Shown piece by piece: positions 1 through 8,600 of a stretch of DNA of 64,000 nt. The stretch lies in NCBI GenBank assembly GCA_024742665.1, contig JANSYA010000006.1:248001-312000 (forward strand), given 5' to 3'. This stretch comes from a bacterium (lineage in GTDB: Bacteria > Spirochaetota > Leptospiria > Leptospirales > Leptonemataceae). The notes beneath the pieces were generated by a model. It saw only the letters and a program-made list of their open reading frames with translations. It was not told where the DNA came from and searched no databases. Positions within the stretch are counted from its first letter, which is position 1, and the number at the start of each line of letters is the position of its first letter. The position numbers and the translations under genes are program-made.

Positions 1-889
1 GCTTCGGACATTCCGTGACTTCGTCCCCGGCCGGAGCGCCGGCCGGCGGCGCCTTCAGCGGCATACAGCTCAAATTCGCGCCGCCCGTGGAATCGAAGCC
101 GTTGGTCAGCTCGTTGATATCCAGAGCAATCGCGTTCGTCGTTGGATCAAAACCGCTCGTAGACGTAACCCGCACCGAGGAGCGATAGGGATTCGCGCAG
201 GTATTGCTGCTGATGTCGCCGCCGCAGTTCAGGCTGCCGAAGTGCGAACGCACCAGACGCGTCGAGCCGGTATCGGTGAATTCGATCTTCGTGAATTTAT
301 AGCCGATCGACCAGCTCCAGTACATCTGGTTCAGGTTCAGGGGCGAAGGCGCCGTTGAATTACTCAGCTGGTTCAGCGATTCGGGCAGGCCCAGATCGAA
401 AACGACGCCGGAGTAGCCGCCGGCGACAGTCGTTCCGCTAATGCGCGTATTGGTATCGGTCGAACCGCTACAGTTGCCGGTGGCGTCTTCGAAATCCAGG
501 AGCGCGGCGCCGTTGTACTGCCAGACGCCGTCGTTACCGAAGCTGACCGGGAGTTCGCTGACGCCGTCCGCTCCGATCATGCGAATATTCGAAATATAGA
601 AACGCAGATCCTCGGGATTAAAAGTCCGCGTCGTCGATCCGTTCACGGCCTTGTTGACGGTAAAAGTCGAACCGCACTGCACGGTCTGCGTTCCGGATAC
701 AACGCTGAAATTCAGCGTCACCGGAGTATTAAGAATCGCCGCCGCGCTCAACAGCAGCAGGTTCGTATCCGAATCGTCTTCTTCGGATTCCAGACCGAGC
801 TGGGAGCAGTTCAGAAAGACCAGCGCGAAAGCGGGCAGCATTGCGAAAATCAGAGCGCGTCTTGCCCGCGCAAATATAGAATAGAACAT
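1..889 (-). CDS. MbnP-like copper-binding lipoprotein (C-terminus cut by window edge)
   Basis: The reading frame opens at the ATG at 889 and runs off the window with about 296 codons visible. The N-terminus has basic residues, a hydrophobic stretch and a lipobox-like LVFLNC, so it is probably a lipoprotein. The body matches the MbnP family (TIGR04052-type, 'metallo-mystery pair'): a MYWSW..GYKF segment near residue 187, then an H-x-GS-x-x-C ... C..P ... FDP..N.I.LDI..L ... CM ... C series. Family members bind copper in the periplasm, and the diheme partner MbnH oxidises a Trp to kynurenine. An mbnH gene would be expected just beyond position 1, but that cannot be seen. Only the last few dozen residues should be missing. 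The copper role is inferred from the family. Confidence 0.8.
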   Translation of the reverse strand, partial: MFYSIFARARRALIFAMLPAFALVFLNCSQLGLESEEDDSDTNLLLLSAAAILNTPVTLNFSVVSGTQTVQCGSTFTVNKAVNGSTTRTFNPEDLRFYISNIRMIGADGVSELPVSFGNDGVWQYNGAALLDFEDATGNCSGSTDTNTRISGTTVAGGYSGVVFDLGLPESLNQLSNSTAPSPLNLNQMYWSWSIGYKFTKIEFTDTGSTRLVRSHFGSLNCGGDISSNTCANPYRSSVRVTSTSGFDPTTNAIALDINELTNGFDSTGGANLSCMPLKAPPAGAPAGDEVTECPK

Positions 890-1126
890 TGAGTACCTCT
901 CAATTGCATCGTCGTTGGCGGTCGCGCGAATCGATCGTCATCGCGGATTCACAGGCGCAGGCTGGACGCGAACTCGCGCGCAGCTATCGCCGTGGATCAT
1001 GCGTCGCGGCGATCGGCGAAGGGCGTGGCGGCGTAAACCGGGCCGGACTCTTCGCAAAACGCAGGCGACCGCCGATCCCGGAAGGCGCAGGCGCCCCGGG
1101 ATCGAATACTGAATTGTGTGGGGTAA

Positions 1127-1807
1127 TCAAACCCCGGACAGCATCGGTGGAGCGCGCGCTGGAGGTAAGGTGGTGGTGTGCAACACCCGGGGCGTTTGCG
1201 CGAAGTGCGCGACGCGGGCGTGAAATTGATATAAGGTCGTGAGAGCCGGCAGAGCGCGAGCGGGCAGGCCCTGAATCAGCTGGGCGTGCCCCTGACAGAC
1301 CGGACACGAATCGTGACTGTGTCCGCTATCGTCCCCGGCCGAAGTCTGGCTGTGAGCGTGATGGCCAGCGTGGCCGGCATGCGCGCCATGGGAAGTCTGA
1401 GAGTCTCCGGCATGATCGTGTGCTTTCGGTTTCGCGCTGACGGCCAGTGCAAGCGCGCGATGGCACGGCGGCAATGCGTGAAGATTGCCCTGCGATTCCT
1501 GCGCGCCGCTTGCTGCCTGCGTATGATGGGCATGCGAAGTATGATCGTGGTTCTGCGCTGCGTGATCGTGCGAATCGCTGGATTCGTCGCCGACCTCAAT
1601 GACGGCAATGCCGTTCGGATTCATAACCGGACAGCGATGAATGGCCGGAATCGGATACTGAGATACGAAACCAATCAGCGCGAAGACCGCGCCGAAGACG
1701 GGTCGCCGGAACGAACGAGAGCGCGCAGGTTCAGGCCTGCGGATTCGCGCCAGGGCGAGTGCTGCGCGAGAAGCGATTGCAGCGAATAACTGATTCCGGG
1801 AGAACAT
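1127..1807 (-). CDS. His-rich DUF2946-like membrane/secreted protein
   Basis: A 226-aa protein with a basic N-terminus and one hydrophobic segment at about residues 36-56. A long His/Asp/Ser-rich central region follows, with many HDH, HAHH and GHAGHHAH clusters. Near residue 170 there is an SCPVCQGH motif, and the protein ends in a Pro/Arg-rich tail with RAPP. The CPxC plus RAPP-type ending resembles DUF2946 proteins, which often sit in copper loci. It lies 237 bp upstream of the MbnP-like gene on the same strand, so both probably belong to one copper-responsive group. Metal binding is inferred from the His clusters. No good ribosome binding site precedes the chosen ATG, so the true start is uncertain. 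Confidence 0.6.
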   Translation of the reverse strand: MFSRNQLFAAIASRAALALARIRRPEPARSRSFRRPVFGAVFALIGFVSQYPIPAIHRCPVMNPNGIAVIEVGDESSDSHDHAAQNHDHTSHAHHTQAASGAQESQGNLHALPPCHRALALAVSAKPKAHDHAGDSQTSHGAHAGHAGHHAHSQTSAGDDSGHSHDSCPVCQGHAQLIQGLPARALPALTTLYQFHARVAHFAQTPRVLHTTTLPPARAPPMLSGV

Positions 1808-1872
1808 AAGAGCGCAACGAAACAGCGCCCTTCCACCTTCACGCGATGCGCGATTCTGTCAATGCAGAAACC

Positions 1873-1907
1873 CGACTGCGCCTCCTGCGAAAAAGCAGGC
1901 GCAGTCG
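1873..1907 (-). terminator. Rho-independent terminator-like hairpin after dps
   Basis: An 8-bp stem (CGACTGCG/CGCAGTCG) continues into a 5-bp stem (CCTGC/GCAGG) with a 3-nt bulge and a 6-nt loop. On the minus strand it lies 33 nt past the dps stop codon and is followed by a short T-containing tract. It could also insulate the copper genes downstream. Confidence 0.65.
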
Positions 1908-1939
1908 AGCGGCGACTTGAATAAAGTCACGAGGATGAA

Positions 1940-2407
1940 TCAGCCCAGCAGGGACCGCAGCATCCAGGCGGTTTTTTCGTGAATCGTCAGACGCTGGGTC
2001 ACCACGTCCAGAGTCACTTCGTCGCCGGCCTTCTCGGCGATCGGCAAAAGGCTGCGGCAGGTTTTGATTACGGTCTCATGACCGGTCACCAGCTGGCGCA
2101 GCATCTCCGTCGCTTCGGGCACTCCTTTGTCCGGCTGGATTTCGGTCAGCTTCGCAAATTCGTCGTAGCCGGCGGGCGCCATCACGCCGACCGAACGGAT
2201 GCGTTCCGCGATCAGGTCCACCGCGTTCCAGAGCTCGGTGTACTGGATCATAAACATTTCATGCAGGGTGTGAAACATCGGCCCGGTCACATTCCAGTGA
2301 TAGCCGTGGGTTTTCAGGTATAGCGTGTAGGTATCCGCCAGCAGCTTCTTTAAGCCGTCGGCAACCGCCAGCCGCTCCGCTTCGGGAATTCCTATATCGA
2401 TTTTCAT
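1940..2407 (-). CDS. dps: Dps-family ferritin-like protein
   Basis: A 155-aa four-helix-bundle protein of the Dps/miniferritin family, which forms a dodecamer, oxidises Fe2+ with peroxide and stores iron in the cytoplasm. The start at 2407 (MKIDIG) is chosen because GGAGGAAATT precedes it; a longer frame reaches 2464 without a better site. The ferroxidase pattern is mostly present: His37, His49, Asp64 and Glu68 keep the spacing 12-15-4 of E. coli Dps. The acidic residue normally four positions after His49 is Met53 here. There is a PerR-like palindrome upstream and a strong hairpin downstream, so it is probably transcribed alone and induced by peroxide. Confidence 0.9.
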   Translation of the reverse strand: MKIDIGIPEAERLAVADGLKKLLADTYTLYLKTHGYHWNVTGPMFHTLHEMFMIQYTELWNAVDLIAERIRSVGVMAPAGYDEFAKLTEIQPDKGVPEATEMLRQLVTGHETVIKTCRSLLPIAEKAGDEVTLDVVTQRLTIHEKTAWMLRSLLG

Positions 2408-2464
2408 AATTTCCTCCAGAGTTCTCGTTCCTGATCGCGCCCTGCAACTGGCCGGCGCCATCAA

Positions 2465-2481
2465 TTTAGAACTATTCTAAA
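2465..2481. promoter_or_regulatory. PerR/Fur-like operator upstream of dps
   Basis: TTTAGAACTATTCTAAA is a perfect 7-bp inverted repeat around a 3-nt centre. Read as a 7-1-7 site, it matches the known PerR consensus TTATAATNATTATAA at 12 of 14 fixed positions. It lies 58 bp upstream of the dps start and contains a possible minus-strand -10 (TAGAAT, 2479-2474), so a bound repressor would block polymerase. Regulation of dps by PerR or Fur is common; the site itself is untested. Confidence 0.55.
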
Positions 2482-2596
2482 TTCGGAATTATTCGCAAAA
2501 AGGCAAGCACTTTTTCACAGTTCCGCCAGAAGCTTCACCGCGCGTGCGAAAGCAAAAAACGCATGCGCGCGGAACCGGCCGGAGTGCAGTGCCCCT

Positions 2597-3502
2597 GTGT
2601 CTCGACTGTATACTGAAATCGACTGGTACGATACCCCGCTCTACTATGACATCATCTTCGACGCCGACACCGGGATCGAAGCAGATTTCTTAGAAGCCGC
2701 CTGCGAACTGTACGGGCCGAAGCCATCCGGCAAATCAAAATCAACTTCTAAATCAAAGCCAACGCCGCGCCGCGTGCTGGAGCCGGCCTGCGGCAGCGGG
2801 CGACTGGTGTTGGAGATGGCTGCTCGTGGCTGGCAGGTGACGGGCATTGATCTCAGCGAGGCGATGCTGGAGTATGCGCGCGGCCGCTTGAAAAAGCCAG
2901 CGGCTGCGACATCGCATCAAAGGGGCGAAACCGCCGCCCGCAAACCGCGGGTATCGAGCGCCACTTTGCAAAAACGAGTCACTCTCAAGCAGGCCGATAT
3001 GGCCGACTTTCGCGTGGCCGGCAGCTTCGATCTCGCGCACTGCCTGGTCAGCAGCTTTAAGTATCTCGCAAGCGAAAGCGCGGCGCGATCGCACCTGCAG
3101 TCCGTCGCCCGGGCCCTGAAGGCTGACGGCATCTACGTGCTCGGCCTGCATTTATCGGAGTACGAAGATCGCCGCACCAGTCGCGAACGCTGGGTCGGCG
3201 AACGCGACGGGGTGCACGTAACCTGCGTCATCGAAGGCTGGCCTCCCGAAGTTCGCAAACGCCAGGAGCGCGTGCGTTCGCGGCTGACCGTACGCGAAGG
3301 CGACGGCAGCGCGGCGAAGATTCTTCGCAACGAAACCAACTGGAGCTTTCGCACGTACGACGATCGCCAGCTGCAGCGCCTGATTCGCAGCGTGCCCGAG
3401 CTGGAACTCGTCGCCGTGCACGATTTTTCCTATCGCCTGGACCGTCTGCACACGCTTGACGACGAACAGCTGGATACGCTTCTGATTTTGCGCCGGCGCT
3501 GA
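2597..3502 (+). CDS. Class I SAM-dependent methyltransferase
   Basis: A 301-aa protein starting at GTG, with GGAG about 13 nt upstream. The N-terminus (YDTPLYYDIIFD) is typical of a methyltransferase subgroup. SAM-binding motif I (RVLEPACGSGRL) lies near residues 55-66, the acidic motif II in ITGIDLSEAMLEYAR follows, and motif IV-like FDLAHCLVSSFKYL comes later. A Lys/Ser/Thr-rich insert sits before motif I and another Lys/Arg-rich one after motif II. The substrate cannot be told from sequence. It is the only plus-strand gene in the left flank and converges on the VWA-Lcl gene. Confidence 0.8.
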   Translation: MSRLYTEIDWYDTPLYYDIIFDADTGIEADFLEAACELYGPKPSGKSKSTSKSKPTPRRVLEPACGSGRLVLEMAARGWQVTGIDLSEAMLEYARGRLKKPAAATSHQRGETAARKPRVSSATLQKRVTLKQADMADFRVAGSFDLAHCLVSSFKYLASESAARSHLQSVARALKADGIYVLGLHLSEYEDRRTSRERWVGERDGVHVTCVIEGWPPEVRKRQERVRSRLTVREGDGSAAKILRNETNWSFRTYDDRQLQRLIRSVPELELVAVHDFSYRLDRLHTLDDEQLDTLLILRRR

Positions 3503-3557
3503 AGTCGAAATCGGCCGGAACCGGTCGCGCCGTCAGCGAGCGACGCCAGGCATTCAG

Positions 3558-4769
3558 TCAGCGCGCGACGCAGCGCACGCGACCGCGGATATCGTCGACC
3601 ATGTCGCCTTCTCCCAGGCGAAAGTCATAGATCATCCGGCGGCCCGCGCCGTACTCGCTCCCGCTCCAATAGCGATGATCGCCGCCCGAACGAAAGAGCG
3701 TCTGATTGATATAAACCCCCGGCGCCTTGCGATCGATGATCGTCTGCAGCTCGTCGATGGTCGGCAGTCGCCAGCGACGACCACCCTGCTTTAGCGAGCT
3801 ACAGTACTGACCGGCGGTCTGCCAGTTCATGGCGGCGCGGCGATTCGTATTCGGGCCGCGGCAGTTGCACAGCTCGAAGGTCTGACCGGGCGCGCACTTC
3901 TGCCAGACCCGGCCCGCGTTGCGATCGTAGATCATGCCGTCGCCGGGATCGACCAGGCCGCCCGCGCGAATGGCTTCACAGCTGCCGCCCTCTTGCCAGC
4001 GACTGAGCCCGCCCAGAATCCAGCTGAGATCCTGCATATTTTCTACGTCGATATAGACGCCGCCGCCCGCCGCCGCGACCAGCTTGAGCTGTTCGCGGGC
4101 GTTGTCATCCACCGCGAAGCTGATAATATGCACGACGATATTCAAGCCGGCCTTGCGCCACTTCGTCGCCATCGCCACGGGATCGCCATCGCAGGTCTCC
4201 AGTCCGTCGGTGATGACGATGATGCGATGCGGGGATCCCCCGGCGGCGGGCGCGTGAAAGAGACTGCCCGCGCGATCGATGGCGAGAGCCAGAGGCGTGC
4301 TGCCGTCGGGTTCGATGCCGTTTACGACGCGCTGCAGATTCGATTTGGCGTTGCGCGCGCGGTCGACCGGAATCTCATCGGCCACGCCGCAGTCGCCGTC
4401 TGAAGGAAACGACAGAAAGCCCAGGCCGCGATCCGCCGGCAGCCAGGTGAAGCTCGCCGAAAGCGCCGCACGCGCGATGTCGATCTTGCGCACGTCTCCG
4501 CCGGAAGCGCCCGAACCGGAGTTCGCGGGACCGGTCGGCGCTCCGTTCACCAGCACACCCGGATCCCCGCCCATAGTTTCCTGCATGGAGCCGCTGCGAT
4601 CGTATACAAACACGGTATCCGCAAAAATCGCCGCGGGAGCCGCTATAAAAAACGAAATAGATGAAATAAAGGCGAGCGATGGGAGAAATCGAGCCAGGGA
4701 TTTGAAACGATATCGGCGCTCGCGGCTCCGATCGGCGGTCTGGTCTGGAATGAAACGGGGTATGTGCAT
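3558..4769 (-). CDS. Secreted VWA domain - Lcl_C (DUF1566) protein
   Basis: A 403-aa protein. The start at 4769 is preferred because GGAGG lies 5 nt upstream; in-frame ATGs at 4787 and 4781 lack one. An Arg-rich n-region and a hydrophobic core ending in IFA-D form a signal peptide. A von Willebrand A domain follows, with the MIDAS motif DRSGS near residue 57 and a later TDGLETCDGD loop. Residues from about 285 to the end form a DUF1566/Lcl_C domain (GMIYDRNAGRVWQKC ... WRLPTIDELQTIID ... YWSGSEY). VWA domains mediate metal-dependent adhesion. The protein probably acts outside the inner membrane; a link to the adjacent eCIS is not shown. Confidence 0.85.
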   Translation of the reverse strand: MHIPRFIPDQTADRSRERRYRFKSLARFLPSLAFISSISFFIAAPAAIFADTVFVYDRSGSMQETMGGDPGVLVNGAPTGPANSGSGASGGDVRKIDIARAALSASFTWLPADRGLGFLSFPSDGDCGVADEIPVDRARNAKSNLQRVVNGIEPDGSTPLALAIDRAGSLFHAPAAGGSPHRIIVITDGLETCDGDPVAMATKWRKAGLNIVVHIISFAVDDNAREQLKLVAAAGGGVYIDVENMQDLSWILGGLSRWQEGGSCEAIRAGGLVDPGDGMIYDRNAGRVWQKCAPGQTFELCNCRGPNTNRRAAMNWQTAGQYCSSLKQGGRRWRLPTIDELQTIIDRKAPGVYINQTLFRSGGDHRYWSGSEYGAGRRMIYDFRLGEGDMVDDIRGRVRCVAR

Positions 4770-4828
4770 GGTGGCCTCCATGCACATCTTCGGATTTCAG
4801 TTTGGATTCTTTATAGTTCGCGTCGGGC

Positions 4829-5419
4829 TTAATCGAAAGTCAGCGTCGCCTTGCCATAGTACGTCGGCGGCGCGTCGGGATTCAGCATGAACGCGGTCTC
4901 GTACGCTTCCAGCGCTTCCGGCAATCGCTTCAGATCCCGCAGAACGTGACCGCAGCCGTAGTGTCCGAGGGCGTTGGTCGAATCCAGGGCGACAGCCGCC
5001 TGATAGGCCGCCAGGGCTTCGGGGAGCATATCCATATAACGAAAGATATGACCGCGCCCCAGATGCGGAGCGACATAGGTCGGGTCCAGGAGAATGGCGC
5101 GGCTATAAGAATCCAGCGCGCCCTGGGTCAGGTCGAGCAGAAAGAGCACATTGCCCCGGGCGTTGCACAGCACCGCCTCCGAAGGCAAAGTCTCAGCGAT
5201 CTCGACTGAAGCGTCGCGCTTTTCCCGCAGCGCCGCGTCGAAGTATTCAAGTGCCTGGAAGTGCTCGCCCTGATTGGAACAAGACACTCCCGCGGCAAAC
5301 CAGTCCGCCGGATCGCCCGTGGTCTCTCGGGCGTCCGAATAGTTTTGTCGGCCGCTCAGGCCGGCTGCTTTTTCTGAAGGCGTATCGCGCAGGCTCATAT
5401 TCATGGATCTCACGTTCAT
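4829..5419 (-). CDS. TPR-repeat protein
   Basis: A 196-aa protein with about four tetratricopeptide repeats from residue 40 onward, for example LCNARGNVLFLLDLTQGALDSYSRA followed by similar units with the A-L-x-x-Y pattern and ILLDPTYVAP/VALDSTNALG linkers. No signal peptide is evident. ATGs at 5419, 5404 and 5398 are all possible starts and none has a convincing ribosome binding site. It is probably a protein-interaction scaffold; its partner is unknown. It is followed by the VWA-Lcl gene 59 bp further on, on the same strand. A PerR-like sequence lies just upstream of its start. Confidence 0.75.
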   Translation of the reverse strand: MNVRSMNMSLRDTPSEKAAGLSGRQNYSDARETTGDPADWFAAGVSCSNQGEHFQALEYFDAALREKRDASVEIAETLPSEAVLCNARGNVLFLLDLTQGALDSYSRAILLDPTYVAPHLGRGHIFRYMDMLPEALAAYQAAVALDSTNALGHYGCGHVLRDLKRLPEALEAYETAFMLNPDAPPTYYGKATLTFD

Positions 5420-5426
5420 ATCTTTG

Positions 5427-5441
5427 TTAGAACAATGCTAA
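5427..5441. promoter_or_regulatory. Possible second PerR-like operator
   Basis: TTAGAACAATGCTAA lies 8 bp upstream of the TPR gene start. It shares 13 of 15 positions with the core of the box in front of dps and matches the PerR consensus at 10 of 14 positions. The short distance to the start codon would place it over the transcript start. Confidence 0.3.
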
Positions 5442-5569
5442 GAATCCTAACTATTCGTTCAACAGGAATTAAGATTCACTATAAAAAAATATGTGCCCAG
5501 GCAACAAAAACTAACATCTAAACCATCACTTTCATCAAAATCAAAACTTCTCACAAATTCAAATCCAAT

Positions 5570-5604
5570 GCCGGTCCAGATCGCCTCAGGCGATCAAGAC
5601 CGGC
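5570..5604 (-). terminator. Strong hairpin terminator overlapping the end of the eCIS operon
   Basis: Two perfect 7-bp stems (GCCGGTC/GACCGGC outside, GATCGCC/GGCGATC inside) are separated by 2-nt internal loops and capped by a 3-nt loop. On the minus strand that loop is TGA, the stop codon of the 5476-aa gene. The following ~40 nt are T-rich (ATTGGATTTGAATTTG...). It marks the end of the 20-gene run. The flanking 5440-5570 segment is markedly AT-rich compared with its surroundings. Confidence 0.75.
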
Positions 5605-8600
5605 TCCGTCATTTCATACGCGGCCCGCGTTCCGACCCCGTCTTCCACCAGCACGTTGAAATAGTGCGCGCCCGTCGCCAGACCCGGCACCAGAATCGAA
5701 CCGGCGTCGATCGCGCCTGCGCCGATCGGTATGCCGTTCGCCTCGATTTCATCCGGCGTGCGTAAATTCGCTTCATGAGCGTAAAAGACGCGGTAGCTCA
5801 GACCCGCCGTCGGCGCCTGCGCCCAGCGTAATGTTACCGAATTGGAAGTTACCGCGGCGATGCTGATCGCCCCGTCCAGAGCGGGCACCGGCCGGCGCTG
5901 ATGCATATAAATCGTGCGTGCGAACGAACGCGCGAGATTTCGATCCGACGTCGAAACGCCGACATCCGGCACGCCGCCCGTCGCGTAGATCGTATCGCCG
6001 ATTCTTGAGGCCGCGAATTCGAAGCCGGTGAGACTTCCGGCAATCGTGCTCCAGGAATCATGCCGCATACTATAAACGTCCACCGTCTGCGGAGCGGAGC
6101 TGACGATCGTTCCGCCGAACAAATAGATCGAGTCGTCGATCAAAAACATGCGATGGTGGTGTCTGGCGATCGGCAGGGGCGCCATGGTCCGCCAGGCGTC
6201 CGTGCCGGGATCGTAGACTTCATGTTCCGCGCGAAAGACGGAGATGTTGCCGTTATAGCCGCCGATCACGTGGATCTGACCGGCGTTATCGACGATCGCG
6301 TCCATCGTGCCCCTGGCAGTCGGCATGGGCGCCGCCTTATGCCAGCTATCGTCTTCCGAATCGTAGACGTAGTGCACGTCCAGATAGGTCGTGGTATTGC
6401 CGCGACCGCCGATCACGTGGATCAGGCCATCCGGTGTCACATTCGTAACGGTCGTATGGAGCGGTTCCGGTAAAGGAGCGGCGTTCTGCCAGCTGTTCGA
6501 AGCCGGATCGTACACTTCGTGGCTCGTCGTCGAAACGATATTCGAAAAGTGCGTCAGGCCGCCAATCATATGAATGCGACCGCCCAGCTCGACCGCGCGC
6601 GTGTACTGCCGCGCGACGTTCATCGACACCAGCACCTCCCACTCGTCGCTTTGCGGATCGTAGCGTAGATGGTCCGCCCGCAGAGTTCCCGGCTCGGTGC
6701 GCCCGCCCAGAATGTGCAGCCTGCCGTCGACGTTCACGCTGCTGTGGGCGCGCACCGCGAAGGGCATCGCGGCGCGATTCCTCCAGTCGGGAAAATCGAT
6801 CGCGCTTTTGAATGTTCCGCTGTTCGTTACGAAAGCATCCGGCGCGTACGGCGATTCGTTCAGTAAACCATGCGCAGCGGGAAAGACGACGCCTTCGGAC
6901 GACGCGGAAATCTGCACGCTGCCGTCCGGAAAACGAAAGCCGCCGCTGCGAGATTCAATCACCCCGTCGATCGACAGGCGAATCTCCGCCGAATTTTCCT
7001 GGTACGGAATATTTTCTTCCGGACCGGCGCTCGTCAGCGGTTCGTTCGCCGCGTATTTGTGCACCAGCTCGACGCCCGGCGCCTCTAAGCTCAGATGACC
7101 GCGCTCCTGAAATAGATCCGAAATCTCTTCGTCCGTCAAAGCGCGATCGTAAAAACGCAGCGCTTCAATGAGTCCGTTCGTCCAGTGAGCGTCCGCCCCG
7201 GGCGCCACGCCGAAGACAGTGCCCAGGCGTTTCGTATACGAGAAGGGAACCGGATCGATCTGCGGCGGCACAATCTGCGCACCCGATTCGTAGGTATCGG
7301 CGAGACGAACGCCGTCGACGTAAACGCGAGTTTCGGATCCGCTGCGGGCGAAAACGAACTGCGTCCACTGCCCGACCGGATCCGGAATCGGCGCCGCGTA
7401 TTCCGTCCAGGTCGGGGGCACGGTCGGCCATTCAATGCCGTGATGAACTTCGATCCCGGCGCCCGTGTTATGGATCTTCATGAAGATCGATTCAGGCGCC
7501 GATGGGTTATAACCGGTCCCACGCAGGTCCAGAAAGGTCGAGATCCCGTCCGGCGGGGAATTGTGATCCGCCAGATTGACCCAGAGTCCGATCGTAAAAT
7601 CGTTTAATGTCGCCTGGGATCCGCCGAAGGCCGGCAGACTGACGAAGTCGTTATCGCCGTCGAAACTCAAAGCCTGGCCCGCGCGTCCCGCAACCGGAGT
7701 CGCGCCGTCGATTGTGCCGTCATAGCCGTTGCCCGAAAGATCGGGCAGCGTATTGCCGACGACCTCGTCGATCGAATAACCGGCCACAACGTTCGGCACT
7801 TCGCGTTCGAAAACATTCGCGCGATTCGAAAGCGCCGTCGCCTGGGCGTTCCCGTAGAAAACGTAAATCGTCTTACGGGTATTCGCGGCGATCGCCGGCA
7901 GACGCACCCACAGCTTCGTCTGGACGCTGTTCATCGGCCCTTCGATCCAGAAAGGCACCTGCGTGATCGCGTCGGAATCCGTGACCAATAGATCGCGGCC
8001 GTCGAGCTGCATCTTGCCTTCGCTGATCGGTCCCAGCGTATTAATCTGAATCGCGACCTGGAATTCATTCAGGGCGTTCGCGCCGGCGCTGTTATCAACC
8101 GTGACCGGTATGCGATAGGGCCAGCCTTCCTGCTCCGTAACAAAGGGAAACTGCTCTTCGCCCCCGACGGCGAGCGCGGGTTCGCTCGCGGCGATGCGTC
8201 GTACGAATTCGCGCCCCGGATGATTGGCGCTGAAGAAGCTACGCTCGCGATACAGCGCCTCGACCTGTACGGGCGTCAGGGCCGCGTCGTAGATGCGGGG
8301 TTCGTCGATCGCGCCGTTTAAGAAACTGCGCAGTTCGGTTTCGGGCGTTTGAAAGAAGGCGCCGATCGTGACCGACAGCGTGGTCTGAGCGATCGCAAAG
8401 CTGCCCTCGTTCTGGCTGGCATCGAGCACGCCGTCGAAGAACAGGCGCTGCTCACCGGTCGCGTTATCGTACGTACCGGTCATAAAGTACCACTGCCCGT
8501 AGTTAAAGACGCGGTTCGAAGTCAACTCGTGGGTGATATTGCCCGCTTCGAAAACTTGAAAGACAATCTGACGCGTCGCGTGGTTAAAGTACGTCGCATA

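Noticed and set aside
889-1242. Plus-strand open frames upstream of the MbnP-like gene
   Set aside because: Arg-rich products without domains or ribosome binding sites, overlapping both the promoter region and the DUF2946-like gene on the other strand.
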